Source: Geomonas anaerohicana (GTDB taxonomy: Bacteria > Desulfobacterota > Desulfuromonadia > Geobacterales > Geobacteraceae). From it: a stretch of 64,000 nt of DNA. A program made the translations under genes and the position numbers. The notes beneath the pieces were generated by a model. The model ran no database searches and was not told where the DNA came from. It saw nothing but the letters and a program-made list of their open reading frames with translations. Where the stretch lies: NCBI RefSeq assembly GCF_016458305.1, contig NZ_JAEMHL010000004.1, positions 248,001 through 312,000 of the forward strand, in the 5' to 3' direction. Every line of letters begins with the position of its first letter. Position 1 is the first letter of the stretch. Positions 1-8,513 of this stretch are shown in pieces.

Positions 1-2255
1 GTGAAGGCGCCGCGGTAGTCGGTACGGGTGTCGGAGAAGGGTTCGTCCTCGCTGGCGCCGTAGACCTCGATCTTGGCGTTGGAGAGGGGAGCGCCGCCGC
101 TGTCGGTCACCGTGCCGGTGAGGGCGACCCCCGGCTGCAGCACCGCGTCGACGCCGCTTACCGTGGCCGTGCCCAAGACCTCCACCCGTGCCGAATCCTC
201 GCGGCGGTATTTCCCCTTGTGCCACTGCACCGGGTACTTGGACTCGCTCTTCTCGAAGCGGATGGCGTAGCTCCCCTCGGGAAGGCCGCCGATCTTGTAC
301 TCGCCGGCGAGCCCGGTGTAGGCGCTCCCCACCTCGTCCCAGGTGGCGGGGTCGTAGGCGGCGACGCTGACCGAGGTCAGGGCGGCACCGGCGGGATCGG
401 TCACCTTCCCGGACAGGGCGCCCCCGGGGGCGAGCACGATGCTGATGTTCTCGGCGCCTCCCGGTGCGGTGACCTGGACCGGTTGGGGGAGTTTCGCCTC
501 CATGTACCCCTGCTCGGTGCCGTCGGCCTTGAGGCGGTACGTGCCGGATTTCAGCCCCGCGATGGTGAACTTCCCTCCTTCTTCGGTGACGGCGGATTCG
601 CCCCTGTCCCCGGTGGCGGCATCGCGGGCGGAGACCCGCACCCGGGGCAGCCCCGCGCCGGTGCGGTCCTTGACCGTGCCGGAGATGGTGGCGCCGCGCT
701 CCAGTACCACCTCCAGCGGCTGGGCGCCGTCTTTCCTGGAAACCGTGACCGGGGCGGCCTCGGCCCTGGTGGCGCCTTTGCCGGACCACTGGGGGAGGTA
801 GCCCTGGGCCTCGAAGAGCACCTGGTAGCTTCCGTCGGGCACCGGTACGGAGAAGGTGCCGTCGGGCTGGGTCGAGCGGTACTCCGCGCCTCCCGCCTCT
901 TCCTTGTCGTTGGCCCGGTACACCACCACCATGGCCTGGACCGGTTCGCCGGAACTGCCGGTGACCTTGCCGGTCAGCATCACCCCCTGCTGCAGCACCT
1001 GGTTCACGCCCAGGACCATCTGCGGGGCGACCACCTCCACCGCCTGCGCTCCCTCCTTGGTCGCGGCGTCACGGTAGAAGACAGGGAGGTGCTGGCTCGA
1101 GGTGGGGCGGAAGGAAAGGTGGTAGGGGGCGGAATCGAGCCCGTGGATGGCATAGGAGCCGGTCTGGTCGGTCATGGCGCTGCCGCCGCGGGCCTTGCGG
1201 TCCAGCCCTTCGGCCAGCACCAGGACCTCGGGGATGGCCTTGCCGCTCTCGTCGGTCACCATGCCGGAGATGCCGCCCGACTGGCGCAGCACCCCCTTGA
1301 TGCCGGCAACGGTTGCCGGCGCGGTCACCGTGATGACGGTGGCCTCCTCCGGGTCGGTCTTGCCGTCATGCCACTGCAGCAGGAACTTCTGGTCGCGGTC
1401 GCCGAAGGCGATGCGGTACTTGCCGCTGGCCAGGCCGTCGAGGACGAACTTGCCGGCGGAGTCGCTGCGCGCGTAGACCGGCAGGGTCTTGGGGTCGCCG
1501 GCATAGGCGACCGCGTAGATGCCGGGGAGCGCCTTGCTGCCGTCGGTCACGCTCCCCGTGATGCGCCCCCCCTTGGCGAGCACGGCGTTGATGCCGGCCA
1601 CCGTCTTCCCCTTGGCGGTATCGAGGATGGTGGGCTCGGTGGGGGACTTGCCGTGCAGCGTGGCCACGTATCCCTTGCGGGAGAAGAGCACGATGCACTT
1701 GCCGGGAAGGATGCGCACGGCGAAGGCGCCTTTTTCGTCGCTGCGGCCGTCGCTGACCGTCGGGCCCTGCTCCGTGCCGCCGTTCTGGATCACAGTGACC
1801 CAGGCGCCGGAGAGCGGGGTCCCCTCGGTGGAGGTCACGCGGCCGGTGATGAGCGCGCCCGCCTCGGAGAGTTTGCCGTCGATGCCCTGTACCTTTTCGC
1901 CGCTGACCGTCACCTCCGAGCAGTCGTCCTTGAGCTCTTTTCCGCCGTGCCAGGACGACTCCAGTTCGCTGCCGCTGAAGCGGACCCGGTAGCAGCCGTC
2001 GGCCAGCCCCTTGATCTGGTACTCGCCCAGTTGGTCCGTGACCGCCGAACCGGCCAGGGCATCGTCGGCGGCACAGGGATAGGCCTCCGCATCGGCCCCG
2101 TATATCGGCGACCCCGCTTCGTCGGTGACCCTTCCCGCAATGACGCCGGTCGCCTTGGGGGCGGCCTCCTTCTGCGCGGCGAGGGCGGGGTGAGCGCCGG
2201 CTGCGTGGAGCAGGAAAAACAGCACGGCTACTGCCAGTTTCAGCAACTTGGTCAT
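1..2255 (-). CDS. Secreted protein of carboxypeptidase-regulatory-like repeats (3' end outside window)
   Basis: The reverse strand opens with an ATG at 2255 behind a GGAGGA box (a second in-frame ATG lies at 2258) and stays open to the window edge, giving 751 residues without a stop. The first 27 residues are a signal peptide ending near AHPALA. The rest is a tandem array of about 95-residue modules, each opening with a G-x-(I/L)-x-G-x-V-T-(D)-x-x-G-x-P/L signature and carrying a GxYxIxGLxxGxYxLxF block. Eight modules can be counted and the last is cut by the edge. This is the prealbumin-like CarboxypepD_reg fold found in large extracellular proteins. No catalytic domain is visible, so an adhesive or structural surface role is an inference. 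It is divergent from cysM. Confidence 0.85.
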   Translation of the reverse strand, partial: MTKLLKLAVAVLFFLLHAAGAHPALAAQKEAAPKATGVIAGRVTDEAGSPIYGADAEAYPCAADDALAGSAVTDQLGEYQIKGLADGCYRVRFSGSELESSWHGGKELKDDCSEVTVSGEKVQGIDGKLSEAGALITGRVTSTEGTPLSGAWVTVIQNGGTEQGPTVSDGRSDEKGAFAVRILPGKCIVLFSRKGYVATLHGKSPTEPTILDTAKGKTVAGINAVLAKGGRITGSVTDGSKALPGIYAVAYAGDPKTLPVYARSDSAGKFVLDGLASGKYRIAFGDRDQKFLLQWHDGKTDPEEATVITVTAPATVAGIKGVLRQSGGISGMVTDESGKAIPEVLVLAEGLDRKARGGSAMTDQTGSYAIHGLDSAPYHLSFRPTSSQHLPVFYRDAATKEGAQAVEVVAPQMVLGVNQVLQQGVMLTGKVTGSSGEPVQAMVVVYRANDKEEAGGAEYRSTQPDGTFSVPVPDGSYQVLFEAQGYLPQWSGKGATRAEAAPVTVSRKDGAQPLEVVLERGATISGTVKDRTGAGLPRVRVSARDAATGDRGESAVTEEGGKFTIAGLKSGTYRLKADGTEQGYMEAKLPQPVQVTAPGGAENISIVLAPGGALSGKVTDPAGAALTSVSVAAYDPATWDEVGSAYTGLAGEYKIGGLPEGSYAIRFEKSESKYPVQWHKGKYRREDSARVEVLGTATVSGVDAVLQPGVALTGTVTDSGGAPLSNAKIEVYGASEDEPFSDTRTDYRGAF

Positions 2256-2314
2256 CATTCCTCCGGATCGGTGAGGGCTGCGGTGCAGCGGAATATATGG
2301 CAATGTTGAATTCT

Positions 2315-2335
2315 TGTAAATTAAAAAATTTTACA
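2315..2335. promoter_or_regulatory. AT-rich inverted repeat between divergent genes
   Basis: TGTAAA and TTTACA half-sites are separated by nine A/T bases in the 211-base gap between the divergent repeat protein and cysM. Perfect 6-bp arms in an AT island suggest an operator or a promoter region for either gene. No matching regulator is identified. Confidence 0.3.
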
Positions 2336-2466
2336 TTAAGCGGTGTGCCCCGAGCCGCACGGGGAGGGAAATTATTGTTTGTTGAACGCCCGGCTTACGT
2401 GCTATGCTGCCGTGCTGCCCGGGAAACCGGCATAGTCTGATTCTTTGATGGAAAGCGAGGCGTACT

Positions 2467-3384
2467 TTGAAAGGGCAAAGCTTGATACAATCCATCGGCT
2501 CCACGCCGCTGATCGAGATCGATGCACTCTGTGACAATCCTGCGGTCCGGATCATGGCCAAGCTGGAGGGGAACAACCCCGGCGGTTCCGTAAAGGACCG
2601 CCCGGCCCGCCACATGATCCTGGCGGCCGAGAAGAGCGGCGAACTGACGGTGGACAAGGTGATCCTGGAGCCCACTTCGGGCAACACCGGTATCGCCCTG
2701 GCCATGATCGCCGCGGCCAGGGGCTACCGCATCAAGCTGGTGATGCCGGCCTGCGTCAGCATGGAGCGCCGCAGCGTGCTCGAGGCCTACGGGGCCGAGA
2801 TCGTCCTTTCCCCCGGCTGCGAGGCGACCGACGGCGCCATCCGGCTGGCGCACAAGATCTTCGAGGAACATCCCGAGAAGTACTACATGCCCAACCAGTA
2901 CGCCAACCCCAACAACGTCCTGGCCCACTACGAGACCACCGGGCCGGAGATCTGGCGCCAGACCGGCGGCGCCGTGACCCACATGGTGGCGGGCATGGGG
3001 ACCGGTGGGACGCTCATGGGGCTATCCCGTTACTTCCGCGAGACGGCGCCACAGGTCCAGGTGGTGGGCGTCGAGCCGGTGCTGGGGCACAAGATCCAGG
3101 GGCTCAAGAACATGCAGGAGGCCATCGTCCCTCCCATCTACGACCCCAACGCCTACCACAGGAAGCTGGTGGTGGAGGACGACGACGCCTTCGAGACGGC
3201 GCGGCTCCTCGCTGCGCAGCACGGCATCTTCTGCGGCATGTCCGGCGGGGCCGCCGTGTTCGGTGCGCTCAAGCTGGCCAAGGAGCTGGAGTCGGGGACC
3301 ATCGTGGTCATCCTCCCCGACCGCGGCGACCGCTACCTGAGCACCAACCTCTTCAAGTCCATGTGCGCGCAGTGCCCGCCGTAG
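2467..3384 (+). CDS. cysM: Cysteine synthase (O-acetylserine sulfhydrylase B type)
   Basis: A 305-residue fold-type II PLP enzyme that makes L-cysteine from O-acetylserine and sulfide (or thiosulfate) in the cytoplasm. The PLP lysine lies in NPGGSVKDRPA, the substrate loop is PTSGNTGIA, and the phosphate-binding loop is GMGTGGT. The C-terminal DRGDRYLSTNLF and the short length are closer to CysM than CysK. Translation starts at TTG with GAGG five bases upstream; no in-frame ATG gives a complete N-terminus. It is a single gene followed by a terminator. Confidence 0.92.
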   Translation: MKGQSLIQSIGSTPLIEIDALCDNPAVRIMAKLEGNNPGGSVKDRPARHMILAAEKSGELTVDKVILEPTSGNTGIALAMIAAARGYRIKLVMPACVSMERRSVLEAYGAEIVLSPGCEATDGAIRLAHKIFEEHPEKYYMPNQYANPNNVLAHYETTGPEIWRQTGGAVTHMVAGMGTGGTLMGLSRYFRETAPQVQVVGVEPVLGHKIQGLKNMQEAIVPPIYDPNAYHRKLVVEDDDAFETARLLAAQHGIFCGMSGGAAVFGALKLAKELESGTIVVILPDRGDRYLSTNLFKSMCAQCPP

Positions 3385-3421
3385 GGCGGACGGCGCTACC
3401 TGAAACCTACCCGAAACGATG

Positions 3422-3459
3422 AAGCCCCGCGGCAGCAAGAGCCGGCGGGGCTTTTTTTT
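3422..3459 (+). terminator. Rho-independent terminator after cysM
   Basis: AAGCCCCGC and a matching GCGGGGCTT form a stem with one bulge, followed by eight T residues, 38 bases after the cysM stop codon. Confidence 0.85.
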
Positions 3460-3476
3460 GACGAAGTTGCGCGGAC

Positions 3477-3503
3477 TCCCCCTCCCTTGACGGGAGGGGG
3501 GAT
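3477..3503. repeat. Dispersed palindrome CCCCTCCCTTGACGGGAGGG, copy 1
   Basis: First of three near-identical copies in the window (others at 21598-21622 and 57487-57512). CCCCCTCCC and GGGAGGGGG arms flank a TTGAC loop. It lies between the cysM terminator and the next gene, with no T-run of its own. Confidence 0.7.
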
Positions 3504-3635
3504 CAAGAGCAGCTTTCTCTGGGTAACCTCCCATCGCGAGGAGAGGGGGGATAAGTCTTTACCAAAAGATACTCAAGCCACCGGCCGCTTCTTCCGATAC
3601 GTCCCGTATGGCTCAAACCGTAAGGAGGGTAGGGT

Positions 3636-4274
3636 ATGGAAATTCCGACCGCGCGTAATGCCACCGCTCTTCCCCTTGCCGCCACACTGCAGGCAAGCGC
3701 CTCCGCTTCAGCTAAGACACACCCGGCCCGGACGGGCAAAGACCAGGTAACCGTATCGGACCAGGCCCTGGCTTCGTCCCGGCAGGCGACTGCAGATTCT
3801 GCTGCCGCATCGGACAGCACGCTGCACATGCTGGGGGATCTCCTGAACCAGGTCACCGGCAGCACCGTACAGCAGCTGAGCTACCAGCAAACCGACCTAG
3901 CCGCCGAGTCCGCCTCGCTCTCCTTCAGCGGGACCATCGCCACCCGCGACGGCAAGGACGTTAGCTTCGGCCTCCAGCTTCAATACGACCACGTCGCCGT
4001 GCAACAGCAGTCCGCCACCTTCCAGGCCGGTGCCGACGGTCTTTCCCTCAGCTACCAGGGGGACGCGGCGGAACTGACCAGCCGGAGCTTCAGCTTCTCC
4101 CTGTCGGCCGGAGCCGACAGCCAGGCCGTCACCGGCAAAGGGGTGTTCCGCCTCAACGACGAGGTGAGCCAGATCGCCAAGGAGATGAAGCCGCTGGTGA
4201 AGGAATTCATGGCCGCCACCGGCGCCAAGGAGGGCTGGGGTGAGGTGAACCGCCTGCTGCGTTCGACCGTCTGA
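3636..4274 (+). CDS. Conserved hypothetical protein, 212 aa
   Basis: I do not recognise a named family. The start follows AAGGAGGGT with good spacing. Residues 1-60 are rich in Ala, Ser and Thr with no hydrophobic segment, so it looks cytoplasmic. The middle (residues about 75-165) alternates short polar and hydrophobic stretches (SLSFSGTIATRDGKDVSFGL, SFSFSLSAG) consistent with beta strands. The C-terminus is a charged helix ending in VNRLLRSTV. It is a single gene closed by a terminator, and neighbours give no functional clue. Confidence 0.75.
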   Translation: MEIPTARNATALPLAATLQASASASAKTHPARTGKDQVTVSDQALASSRQATADSAAASDSTLHMLGDLLNQVTGSTVQQLSYQQTDLAAESASLSFSGTIATRDGKDVSFGLQLQYDHVAVQQQSATFQAGADGLSLSYQGDAAELTSRSFSFSLSAGADSQAVTGKGVFRLNDEVSQIAKEMKPLVKEFMAATGAKEGWGEVNRLLRSTV

Positions 4275-4304
4275 CCGGTCGGCAGTACCCCTGTGACAAA
4301 GTGA

Positions 4305-4334
4305 AAGCCCCGTGCCGCCAGGCGCGGGGCTTCT
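4305..4334 (+). terminator. Terminator after the 212-aa hypothetical gene
   Basis: AAGCCCCGTGCC, a GCCA loop, then GGCGCGGGGCTT with one mismatch, followed by a short T-rich tail. Confidence 0.7.
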
Positions 4335-4359
4335 TGACTCTCATGACCCCAGGCACTGC

Positions 4360-4388
4360 TTCCATTTTCATGAGAGGTTTGGTATAAT
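4360..4388 (+). promoter_or_regulatory. Sigma-70-like promoter for the L,D-transpeptidase gene
   Basis: A perfect TATAAT at 4383-4388 has a weak -35 (TTCCAT) 17 bases upstream. It lies 57 bases before the start codon. Confidence 0.5.
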
Positions 4389-4445
4389 GAAGTCGTCTCA
4401 CAACCGGCGGCCAGCCGCTTCACTGGCCAAGGAACGAGGCGCACG

Positions 4446-5312
4446 ATGACCCCCCTGCTGCGCACACTCTGCACCATGCTGATTCTCCTCGCCGCCACCG
4501 GCCTACCCTGTTTTGCCGCCGACAAGATCCGATCTCTTTGTGAAATCCACTATCCGACCGACTACCTCTACGAGTGGGACTGCGTCAAGGTCACCGGCAA
4601 GGACACCCCCTACAAGATCTTCGGCAAACAGTGGCAGGACGGGCTGCGCTTCAACCGCATGGACCGGCGCCATTTCCTGACCGGCATGTCGGTCAAGGTC
4701 CCCAAGCACATGGAGGACATCAAGGAGTTCAACCCGATGCCCCCCCTCTACTACGAGGCCGAGAAGGAGCCGCAGTTGATCCTCATCGACCAGAACGAGA
4801 TGTTCCTGGGCGCCTACGAGTTCGGCGTGCTGGTCTTTTCCGCCCCGGTCGCGGTCGGCGTGGACGAGTACCGCCTCAAAAACGGCAACTATCGGGTCGA
4901 TACCGTGGATCCGAAGCACGAGTCGAGCCTCTACCCGGTGGAGGGGACGGAGCGTCCCTACCCGATGCACTACGGGCTCCGCTTCCACGTCGACAAGCGG
5001 GACGACGGCTGGACCTCCTACTGGATTCACGGCCGTGACCTCCCCGGTTACCCCGCCTCCCACGGCTGCATCGGGCTCACGGACGAGGAGATGCAGCTCG
5101 CTTACTACGGCGAACCCGCCAAGCCCCTGCTCATGGACGCGAAGAAGCTCTACCAGTGGGCGGTGGGTAACCGGGACACCGGTGCGTTGCAGAGGCTGCG
5201 CGGACCGGCGGTCATCATCATGGGCGAGCCGCAGGTGCCGCCTGAACTGTTACGGCCGGTGCCGTCGTCCACCGTGGTGTCGCCTGCCCAGGCCGGCGTG
5301 CCGGGTCATTAA
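4446..5312 (+). CDS. L,D-transpeptidase (YkuD family), exported
   Basis: A 288-residue periplasmic peptidoglycan enzyme. Residues 1-24 form a signal peptide ending at CFAA. The YkuD catalytic signature HGRDLPGYPASHGCIGL places the invariant His at residue 206 and the nucleophilic Cys at 208. The preceding LILIDQNEMFLGAYEFGVLV stretch is typical of the fold's first strands. Residues 25-100 carry a Cys-containing N-terminal domain with no clear LysM match, and the tail is Pro/Val-rich. Such enzymes make 3-3 crosslinks or attach proteins to peptidoglycan; which applies here cannot be read from sequence. Confidence 0.9.
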   Translation: MTPLLRTLCTMLILLAATGLPCFAADKIRSLCEIHYPTDYLYEWDCVKVTGKDTPYKIFGKQWQDGLRFNRMDRRHFLTGMSVKVPKHMEDIKEFNPMPPLYYEAEKEPQLILIDQNEMFLGAYEFGVLVFSAPVAVGVDEYRLKNGNYRVDTVDPKHESSLYPVEGTERPYPMHYGLRFHVDKRDDGWTSYWIHGRDLPGYPASHGCIGLTDEEMQLAYYGEPAKPLLMDAKKLYQWAVGNRDTGALQRLRGPAVIIMGEPQVPPELLRPVPSSTVVSPAQAGVPGH

Positions 5313-5550
5313 GCCGTACCCGTAAAAAATCCCGATACCCTGTCCATTTCCCGTTTCCGGTGTATATTCTCATGGTGCCCATTTTCCCGGGGCGCCGTTC
5401 CCTGCAGCAGCAGTCGTCACGTCTCTTGATCACTTGATCAGTCTTTCCAACTATCGATCCAAGTTCGCAGCCAGCAGTCTCGACCTTTCCGGCCGAGCGT
5501 GTCGACGCGTCCGCCCTGGACCGAAATACGTCACCAGCGAGGGTACTAAG

Positions 5551-5838
5551 ATGATCGTCAAACGCGGCAGCGTGGTGAGTCATGCAATGGCACAGCAATG
5601 GGGCAGCGGCAAGGTGGTCGAGGTGGACGAAGTCAGGGCGACCATCCGCTTCAGCGACGGCACGGTCAGAAAGATCATCTCCTCGCACTTCGACGACCTC
5701 CACCCCGCGGACCCGGCCAGCTACCACCCGCCGGTGAAGAAGACCCAGAAGGGTAGGGGGAAGGGACGCACGGGGCTACCGCGCGCCAAAACGCCCCGCC
5801 CCAAGAAAGCGGCGGCCCCGGCGACGGTCCAGCCGTGA
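5551..5838 (+). CDS. DUF3553-like small basic protein
   Basis: A 95-residue protein starting at the ATG of MIVKRGSVVSHAMAQQWGSG. The upstream open frame has no coding features. Residues 1-50 (GSVVSHAMAQQWGSGKVVEV and FSDGTVRKIISSHF) form a small beta-barrel resembling the DUF3553/CarD-like SH3 fold seen in UvrD-like helicase tails. Residues 55-95 are a Lys/Arg/Pro/Ala-rich basic tail of the kind that contacts nucleic acid. RNA- or DNA-associated function is an inference. It is a single gene. Confidence 0.7.
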   Translation: MIVKRGSVVSHAMAQQWGSGKVVEVDEVRATIRFSDGTVRKIISSHFDDLHPADPASYHPPVKKTQKGRGKGRTGLPRAKTPRPKKAAAPATVQP

Positions 5839-5989
5839 AAGGGTGACTGCAGCGCTCGGCACGGAGGGCGACCGGCCGATACGCGGGCAGGGATGCGCCG
5901 GAACAATTGTCGCTTGCCACGCTGGGAAATGCCGTCATAATCTCTCTCATGAGATCAGCGACCGCAACTGCCGCGGGAGGAGGAGAACC

Positions 5990-6214
5990 ATGAAATGCCC
6001 GGTATGTAAGAACCATGCGCAGGTCGACACCAACCTGGACTCGGAAGGTTTTCACGAGGGGATCACGGAATGCAGCGTCTGCGGCACGGTCTGGTCCGCC
6101 AACCACGGCGTCATCGAGATCGTCAAGGACCCCCAGGACGAGTCGTTTCTCCAGGCCTCCAGCGAGTGCGTCGAAGGGGACGACTACAGCCTGAACATGG
6201 ACGGCAAGCCCTAG
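5990..6214 (+). CDS. Small zinc-ribbon protein, 74 aa
   Basis: The start is set by GGGAGGAGGAGAACC just before ATG. CPVCKNH at the N-terminus and CSVCGTVW about 30 residues later give four cysteines suited to one zinc or iron site. The C-terminal half is acidic. This is a conserved-looking small protein without an assigned function. It is followed by a hairpin at 6246-6274. Confidence 0.75.
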   Translation: MKCPVCKNHAQVDTNLDSEGFHEGITECSVCGTVWSANHGVIEIVKDPQDESFLQASSECVEGDDYSLNMDGKP

Positions 6215-6245
6215 ACACCGTTGCCCGCCTTGTCCCGCCACCCCT

Positions 6246-6274
6246 AAATTCCCCCTCTTCCCGGAGGGGGAATT
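6246..6274 (+). terminator. Hairpin after the zinc-ribbon gene
   Basis: AATTCCCCCTC and GAGGGGGAATT arms around TTCCCG, followed by TTCTG. It may terminate transcription, but it also resembles the C/G-rich intergenic repeats elsewhere in the window. Confidence 0.5.
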
Positions 6275-6304
6275 TTCTGTTCAGATCACAAAAGGAGGGG
6301 CAGA

Positions 6305-6411
6305 AGGGACTGGCTCCGTCAGGTGCCTGTCCCTCTCGCGGAACGCTCCCTTCAGCTCAGCCAAACAATCCCCACCAGGGGGACAGGCACTTTGCGGAGC
6401 CAGTCCCCTCC
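6305..6411. repeat. REP-like inverted pair (GACTGGCTCCG...GTGCCTGTCCC)
   Basis: The left arm GGGACTGGCTCCG...GTGCCTGTCCC is repeated about 60 bases later as its reverse complement, GGGACAGGCAC...CGGAGCCAGTCCC. Each arm is itself a GGGAC-start/GTCCC-end palindrome. The two-headed organisation is that of a bacterial REP/BIME element mobilised by Y1 (RAYT) transposases. No transposase is present here. Confidence 0.65.
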
Positions 6412-6529
6412 TTCGGGCCGTTTCCCTCATCCTTTACGCAACTCACCTCCCTTCGGCGCCGGTAACGTTGACACCCCCGTTTAATTTGTCGTACCCTGAG
6501 CGGGTTGTCCGGATTCAGGGGGAGAGGTG

Positions 6530-7417
6530 ATGAAAAGCTTCAGCATCATCGGTTGCGGCGCCGTGGGCAAGACCGTTGGGCGCCTGCTGCAGCAGGCGGG
6601 AGTCATGCAGGTCAAAGAGATCCTGACCCGTTCTGCGGCGAGCGCGCAGGCCGCGACCGATTTTATCGGCGCGGGACGCCCCGTGGCCGATTTCCAGGAA
6701 CTGTCGCGCGCCGACCTGTACCTCGTGGCCAGTCCCGACGACGCCATCGCCGCCTGCGCCCGGGGGCTGTGCCGTGCCGGGCTCTTGGACCAGCACACCA
6801 CGGTGTGCCATCTGAGCGGTTCGCTTGGGAGCGAAATCCTGGAGCCCGCCCGGGCCATGGGGGCGCAGGTGGCAAGCGTGCACCCCGTGAAAAGCTTCGC
6901 CGATCCTGCCGTCTGCGTCGGAGATTTCGCCGGGACCTGGTGTGGCATCGAGGGAGACCCGCAGGCGCGGGAGCTCCTGGCGGAGCTGTTCGGGGCTATC
7001 GGCGGGAGGATCTTTCCCATCGACCCGCGCTTCAAGACGGTCTACCACGCCGGTTCCGTGCTGGTCTGCAACTACCTCACCGCCCTCATGGAGGCCGGGC
7101 TCCGGGCCTTTCAGAAGGGGGGAGTGCCCCGCGAGACCGCGCTGCAGGTAATGGAGCCCCTGGTGCGGGGCACGGTGGACAACGTTTTCCGCGCCGGCAC
7201 CGCCCGCGCCCTGACCGGCCCCATCGCCCGCGGCGACGCCGGAGTGGTGGCCCGGCAACTGGGCGCGCTGGACGGCTTCGACTCCCAGCTTGCGCTCATC
7301 TACCGCGCCTTGGGCAGCGTCGCTGCCGAACTGTCGCGGGAGCGGGGGCAGGCATCCCCATCCGGGCTGGCGGCGATTGAGGAACTGCTGGCTACCAAAA
7401 AGGCAGGAGCTTCGTAA
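6530..7417 (+). CDS. DUF2520 Rossmann-fold protein (ProC/F420-reductase-like)
   Basis: A 295-residue soluble protein. The N-terminal FSIIGCGAVGKTVGRLL is a dinucleotide-binding loop, followed by a Rossmann domain to about residue 125. The second half, from roughly 130 (SVHPVKSFADP), is an all-helical domain as in DUF2520 proteins that resemble pyrroline-5-carboxylate and F420-dependent reductases. The substrate is unknown. ATG 6530 is preferred over GTG 6527 because it has better spacing to GGGGAGAGG. The stop is one base from the next start, implying co-transcription with the sensor kinase. Confidence 0.8.
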   Translation: MKSFSIIGCGAVGKTVGRLLQQAGVMQVKEILTRSAASAQAATDFIGAGRPVADFQELSRADLYLVASPDDAIAACARGLCRAGLLDQHTTVCHLSGSLGSEILEPARAMGAQVASVHPVKSFADPAVCVGDFAGTWCGIEGDPQARELLAELFGAIGGRIFPIDPRFKTVYHAGSVLVCNYLTALMEAGLRAFQKGGVPRETALQVMEPLVRGTVDNVFRAGTARALTGPIARGDAGVVARQLGALDGFDSQLALIYRALGSVAAELSRERGQASPSGLAAIEELLATKKAGAS

Positions 7418-7418
7418 C

Positions 7419-8513
7419 ATGCCTCACCTGTTGAACCAAGAGCACAAGACGACCCAGGAACTGCTCGATGCCGTGGTGAACGGCACTCCCGATCTGATCT
7501 ATGCCAAGGACCTCGATGGGCATTACCTGCTCATCAACCGCCAGGCGGCCATGTGGTACGGCAAGCCGGCGGAGGAGATCCTGGGACAGGATGACAGCGA
7601 CCTCTTTCCCGACGAGATGGTGCAGGTGCTGCGCGAACACGACCACCTGATCATGGCGTCGCGCACTACTTCCACGCAGCAGGAGCAGGTGCTCGACCGG
7701 TTGGGCCGGCCGTGGACCTTCCTTTCCACCAAGGGGCCGCTCTTCGACCGCAACGGCAAGGTAAGCGGCATCTACAGCATCTCGCGCGACATCACCGAGC
7801 AGGTGCAGGCACAGGAGCTTTTGCTGACCAATCAGGAGCAGCTGAGCGCCCTTGCCAACGAGCTGTCCCTGGCGGAGGAGAAGGAGCGCCGCCGCGTCGC
7901 GGCCGAACTGCACGACGAAATCGGCCAGAACCTGGCCCTGGCCAAGCTGAAACTCAGCGACTGCCGGCAGGATTTCAAGCTTCCCGCCGCGGCGGTCCAG
8001 ACGGTCAGGGACGTGGAACAACTGCTGGAGCGGACCATCCAGGAGGTGCGCAGCCTCACCTTCCAGATCAGCCCGCCGCTGCTCTACGAAGTGGGGCTCG
8101 AGGCTGCGCTGGACTGGCTGGCGGAGCAGTTCCAGGCCAAGCACAAGCTGCAGGTGACGGTGCGCAGCGACCTGGCCTGCCGGCTCAACGACGAACTGGG
8201 GGGGACCCTGTACCACGTGGCGCGTGAGCTTTTGGTGAACGTGGTCAAGCACGCAGAGGCGGGCAAGGTCTCCATAACCATCAGGCAAGGAGCCGGGCAC
8301 CTGGACCTTGCCGTCGTCGATGACGGCAAAGGCTTCCCGGCGCAGGCGGAGGGGGATCGCGGCATGTCCGGTTTCGGCCTGTTCAACATCCGCCAAAGGG
8401 TGCAGCACCTGGGTGGCCAACTGGAGTTACGGTCCGGCACCGGCGGCACCGGGGTAACGGTCCGCGTCCCCTTGCCGGGCGCCGATCAGAACAACACAGG
8501 GAGTTCGCGATGA
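7419..8513 (+). CDS. PAS-domain sensor histidine kinase (NarL/DegS type)
   Basis: A 364-residue soluble kinase. A PAS domain spans residues about 14-128, ending in the typical GIYSISRDITEQ. The HisKA_3 motif RRRVAAELHDEIGQNLA places the phosphorylated His at 165. The HATPase_c has N-box LLVNVVKHAEAG, G1 DDGKGFP and G2 GFGLFNIRQRV. It has no membrane segment, so it senses a cytoplasmic cue. It overlaps the following LuxR-type regulator by four bases, making a standard kinase/regulator pair. ATG 7419 follows GGAG. Confidence 0.9.
   Translation: MPHLLNQEHKTTQELLDAVVNGTPDLIYAKDLDGHYLLINRQAAMWYGKPAEEILGQDDSDLFPDEMVQVLREHDHLIMASRTTSTQQEQVLDRLGRPWTFLSTKGPLFDRNGKVSGIYSISRDITEQVQAQELLLTNQEQLSALANELSLAEEKERRRVAAELHDEIGQNLALAKLKLSDCRQDFKLPAAAVQTVRDVEQLLERTIQEVRSLTFQISPPLLYEVGLEAALDWLAEQFQAKHKLQVTVRSDLACRLNDELGGTLYHVARELLVNVVKHAEAGKVSITIRQGAGHLDLAVVDDGKGFPAQAEGDRGMSGFGLFNIRQRVQHLGGQLELRSGTGGTGVTVRVPLPGADQNNTGSSR

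Noticed and set aside
219-2309. Long + strand open frame opposite the repeat protein
   Set aside because: The reverse strand gives a signal peptide, ribosome site and regular repeated modules; the + strand frame is a Gly/His/Arg-rich low-complexity shadow typical of GC-rich DNA. The same reasoning excludes the long frames opposite the MCP, hyb, mtrB-like and lipid genes.
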